Positions 48,811 to 50,732 of a stretch of DNA of 50,732 nucleotides are shown one piece after another; positions within the stretch are counted from its first letter, which is position 1; each line of letters begins with the position of its first letter. This DNA is from Candidatus Magasanikiibacteriota bacterium (GTDB lineage: Bacteria > Patescibacteriota > Patescibacteriia > Magasanikbacterales > UBA922). A program made the position numbers and the translations under genes. The notes beneath the pieces were generated by a model, which did no database searches, was not told where the DNA came from, and saw nothing but the letters and a program-made list of their open reading frames with translations. The stretch spans positions 1-50,732 of the forward strand of contig JABIBU010000023.1 of the NCBI GenBank assembly GCA_018652595.1, in the 5' to 3' direction.

Positions 48811-50732
48811 ATGCTTGAAAGTGACAAGAAAAATAAAAGAAAGTGTTCTGTTTGTCGTGAGGTCGGGCACAATAAAAGAAAGTGTCCCGATTTGATGAAG
48901 ACAGAGAAAAAAACAAACACCCGGAAAAGTCCGATGGTGGCTGTTAGTGTTGGAAAATTACATAGGAAGTCTCCGCATGTGGTCAATTTGCGGGGGGAAA
49001 AAAAAGAAGACGTATGGAGTAAGGTGGATGTGTATCGTGATGAGTCGGTGGTGAAAGAGGAGAGGAGAGTGGTTAGTCTGGCTGAGATGGTGAGGCAAGC
49101 GAATAGTCAAAGAGTAGAAAGTAGTACCCAGGGGGCATCAGTCTACGCTGAAAAGTTAAAAGTAGAAAGTAGAAAGAAAGAGACGACTAGTGCTAGAAGA
49201 AAAGAAAAGAAGGTCAAAACAAAAAAGATTACGTTCAAAAGTCCTATGCCTTATGTTTTAGGTCTTAAGTCTGGAATACAGAAAAAAGTTTCATCAACGC
49301 TTAGTAGTGTGATTCAGACACAAAAAGATTTTGTATCCGCCTTCAATTTCAAACGTTTCGCTTATAGCATGGTTGCATTGTTTTTATTGGTAGCGATTCC
49401 TTTTCCAGCTATTGGTTATTATAATAATATAAAAAATACCGGCAATTTGGTGGTAGAGCAGAGCACCAATGCCTTCATGTCTTTGCAGTCTTCTACTGTG
49501 GCAGCGCTCAATTCCAATTTGGATCAAGCACAATATGATTTGAATTCAGCTTTGCAGTCATTTGGTAATGCTAGTTCAGTTCTAGAAAAAGAACATCGTG
49601 CTTTGCAATTTGTCGCTGGAGTATTACCTGTGATTGGCAAGCAGATCAAGAGCCGACAGCATTTGCTAGTGGCAGGACATCATTTGGCACTGGGCAATAC
49701 TTATCTTGTAAAAGGTATTAGGTCTCTAGAAGAACAGACTGATTTACATTTGACTGACAAAATTGGAATTCTAGCAGCTCATCTAAAGGGTGCTATACCA
49801 CAATATAAAGAAGCTTTGGAAGAGCTGGGTGGAGTGGACCAAAAGTCTATTCCAGTAGAGTATCAAGAAAGTTTTGATGATTTTAGATTGCTCTTTACCG
49901 CTTTTGTGGATGATATGCAAGACATTTCCAATTTGGCAGAGACTACAGAGATGATTTTTGGCGGTAGTGAATTTAGAAGATATTTATTAGTTTTCCAAAA
50001 TAATAATGAGATTCGTCCAACCGGTGGATTTATGGGCAGTTTTGCGATAATGGATGTTCAAAAAGGAAAAATTGTAAATCTAGATGTCCCAGGTGGTGGG
50101 ACTTACGATCTGCAAGGTCAGCTGGATACATATGTGAAGCCTCCATTACCACTTCAACTTATCAATGACCGTTGGGAATTTCAAGATGCCAATTGGTTTC
50201 CAGATTTTGCAGCTTCGGCTCAGAAGATGGCTTGGTTTTATGAACATGGTAGAGGTGCAACAGTGGATGGTGTAATGGCAATCAACGCAACAGTGCTCGA
50301 AAGGATGCTCTCAGTCTTGGGTCCAATGGTAAGTATGGATCATGGTTTGGAAATAGCGAGTGATAATGCTTTGGAAGTTTTGCAGTATGAAGTAGAGGTA
50401 GATTATGACAAAGAAAAAAATCAACCAAAAGAAGTTATTGGTGATCTGGCCCAGCAATTTTTGGGCAGTCTTGGAGATCTCGAAACTGTAGACGCTCTTA
50501 GGCTTTTGTCAGAGCTAAACGAGTCTTTGCAAAACAAAGAAATCCAGGTATATTTTTCTGAAGATAATTTGCAACAAAAACTAACGAGCTTTAATTGGAC
50601 AGGTCAGATATTACCAACAGCAGAAGGACAAGATTATTTGCAAGTTGTTAATACTAATATTCGCGGTCAAAAATCTGATGCCAAAATTGAACAGACAATT
50701 GAACACCAAGCTCTAATAGAAGATGATGGTAG
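48811..50732 (+). CDS. DUF4012 membrane protein with N-terminal zinc knuckle (truncated by window end)
   Basis: Open from 48811 to the window end (640 codons, no stop). Residues 12-25 (CSVCREVGHNKRKC) form a perfect CX2CX4HX4C zinc knuckle, followed by a basic, disordered cytoplasmic region of about 150 residues. One transmembrane helix follows (about 182-206), then a large extracytoplasmic part. The part from LVVFQNNNEIRPTGGFMGSFA onward matches DUF4012, a domain of unknown function common in Patescibacteria and some Actinobacteria next to polysaccharide genes. Zinc knuckles bind single-stranded nucleic acid or protein and are rare in bacteria. Residues 112-135 include REP-like AGTAGAAAGT repeats. 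The start is the first ATG after the promoter; no SD. Confidence 0.85.
   Translation, partial: MLESDKKNKRKCSVCREVGHNKRKCPDLMKTEKKTNTRKSPMVAVSVGKLHRKSPHVVNLRGEKKEDVWSKVDVYRDESVVKEERRVVSLAEMVRQANSQRVESSTQGASVYAEKLKVESRKKETTSARRKEKKVKTKKITFKSPMPYVLGLKSGIQKKVSSTLSSVIQTQKDFVSAFNFKRFAYSMVALFLLVAIPFPAIGYYNNIKNTGNLVVEQSTNAFMSLQSSTVAALNSNLDQAQYDLNSALQSFGNASSVLEKEHRALQFVAGVLPVIGKQIKSRQHLLVAGHHLALGNTYLVKGIRSLEEQTDLHLTDKIGILAAHLKGAIPQYKEALEELGGVDQKSIPVEYQESFDDFRLLFTAFVDDMQDISNLAETTEMIFGGSEFRRYLLVFQNNNEIRPTGGFMGSFAIMDVQKGKIVNLDVPGGGTYDLQGQLDTYVKPPLPLQLINDRWEFQDANWFPDFAASAQKMAWFYEHGRGATVDGVMAINATVLERMLSVLGPMVSMDHGLEIASDNALEVLQYEVEVDYDKEKNQPKEVIGDLAQQFLGSLGDLETVDALRLLSELNESLQNKEIQVYFSEDNLQQKLTSFNWTGQILPTAEGQDYLQVVNTNIRGQKSDAKIEQTIEHQALIEDDG

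Noticed and set aside
1-50732. Alternative genetic code (UGA as sense codon)
   Set aside because: Several conserved genes, including the recombinase and eno, end in TGA right after their expected C termini, and no in-frame TGA was needed anywhere.

Overview
The window looks like a chromosomal segment of an A+T-rich Patescibacteria (Candidate Phyla Radiation) bacterium, most likely of the Parcubacteria kind. This is inferred from gene content and style, not from a marker tree. It combines lower glycolysis, aminoacyl-tRNA synthetases, a DUF4012 protein, a SIMPL protein, a bactofilin, a U32 protein, a XerA-like recombinase, many small membrane proteins, hardly any Shine-Dalgarno sequences and strong extended -10 promoters. 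UGA is used as a stop, so the code is standard and this is not a Gracilibacteria/SR1-type genome.

Layout. 1-5400: a type III restriction-modification pair (mod, res; minus strand) between related flanking repeats, with a folded attC-like site at the left end and a XerA/IntI-like tyrosine recombinase diverging from the right end. 6400-8000: yebC and ruvC with two copies of a ~100 bp palindromic MITE-like repeat. 8010-10770: gap and pgk. 10870-15000: a SIMPL protein, then ileS behind a T-box leader of apparent ultrashort stem I type. 15045-19460: NIF3-like and U32 proteins and a proline-rich membrane protein with an OmpA-like segment. 19557-24106: eno and two tandem divergent gpmI genes. 24215-25363: a DHH-family protein that has lost its metal ligands. 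25488-25828: a two-gene micro-operon with strong SD sites. 26253-32924: valS, a soluble histidine kinase, tyrS and argS. 33094-33933: a MazF-like toxin module. 34123-35337: a G+C-richer KAS III-like gene that looks foreign. 35447-38437: a membrane histidine kinase, a bactofilin and a degenerate DAG-kinase-like protein. 38510-39475: an interrupted tRNA-Leu-like locus with a GIY-YIG nuclease gene and an intact tRNA-Leu(GAG), then rnpB. 39605-40201: an orphan gene with a strong SD. 40314-50732: an envelope-polysaccharide region (phosphoglycosyl transferase, three GT4 glycosyltransferases), a large repeat-bearing secreted protein, and the start of a DUF4012 protein with an N-terminal zinc knuckle.

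How the genes work together. gap, pgk, gpmI and eno cover the conversion of glyceraldehyde-3-phosphate to phosphoenolpyruvate. ileS, valS, tyrS, argS, tRNA-Leu and rnpB serve translation. The 40-50 kb region probably builds and decorates the cell surface.

Three things stand out. (1) Short palindromic repeats sit in frame inside conserved genes (ruvC, pgk, ileS, the U32 gene, gpmI, valS, a glycosyltransferase) and inside rnpB. (2) A tRNA-Leu-like gene appears split by twin hairpins with mutually complementary loops and by a GIY-YIG gene. (3) The restriction-modification island has integron-like boundaries.
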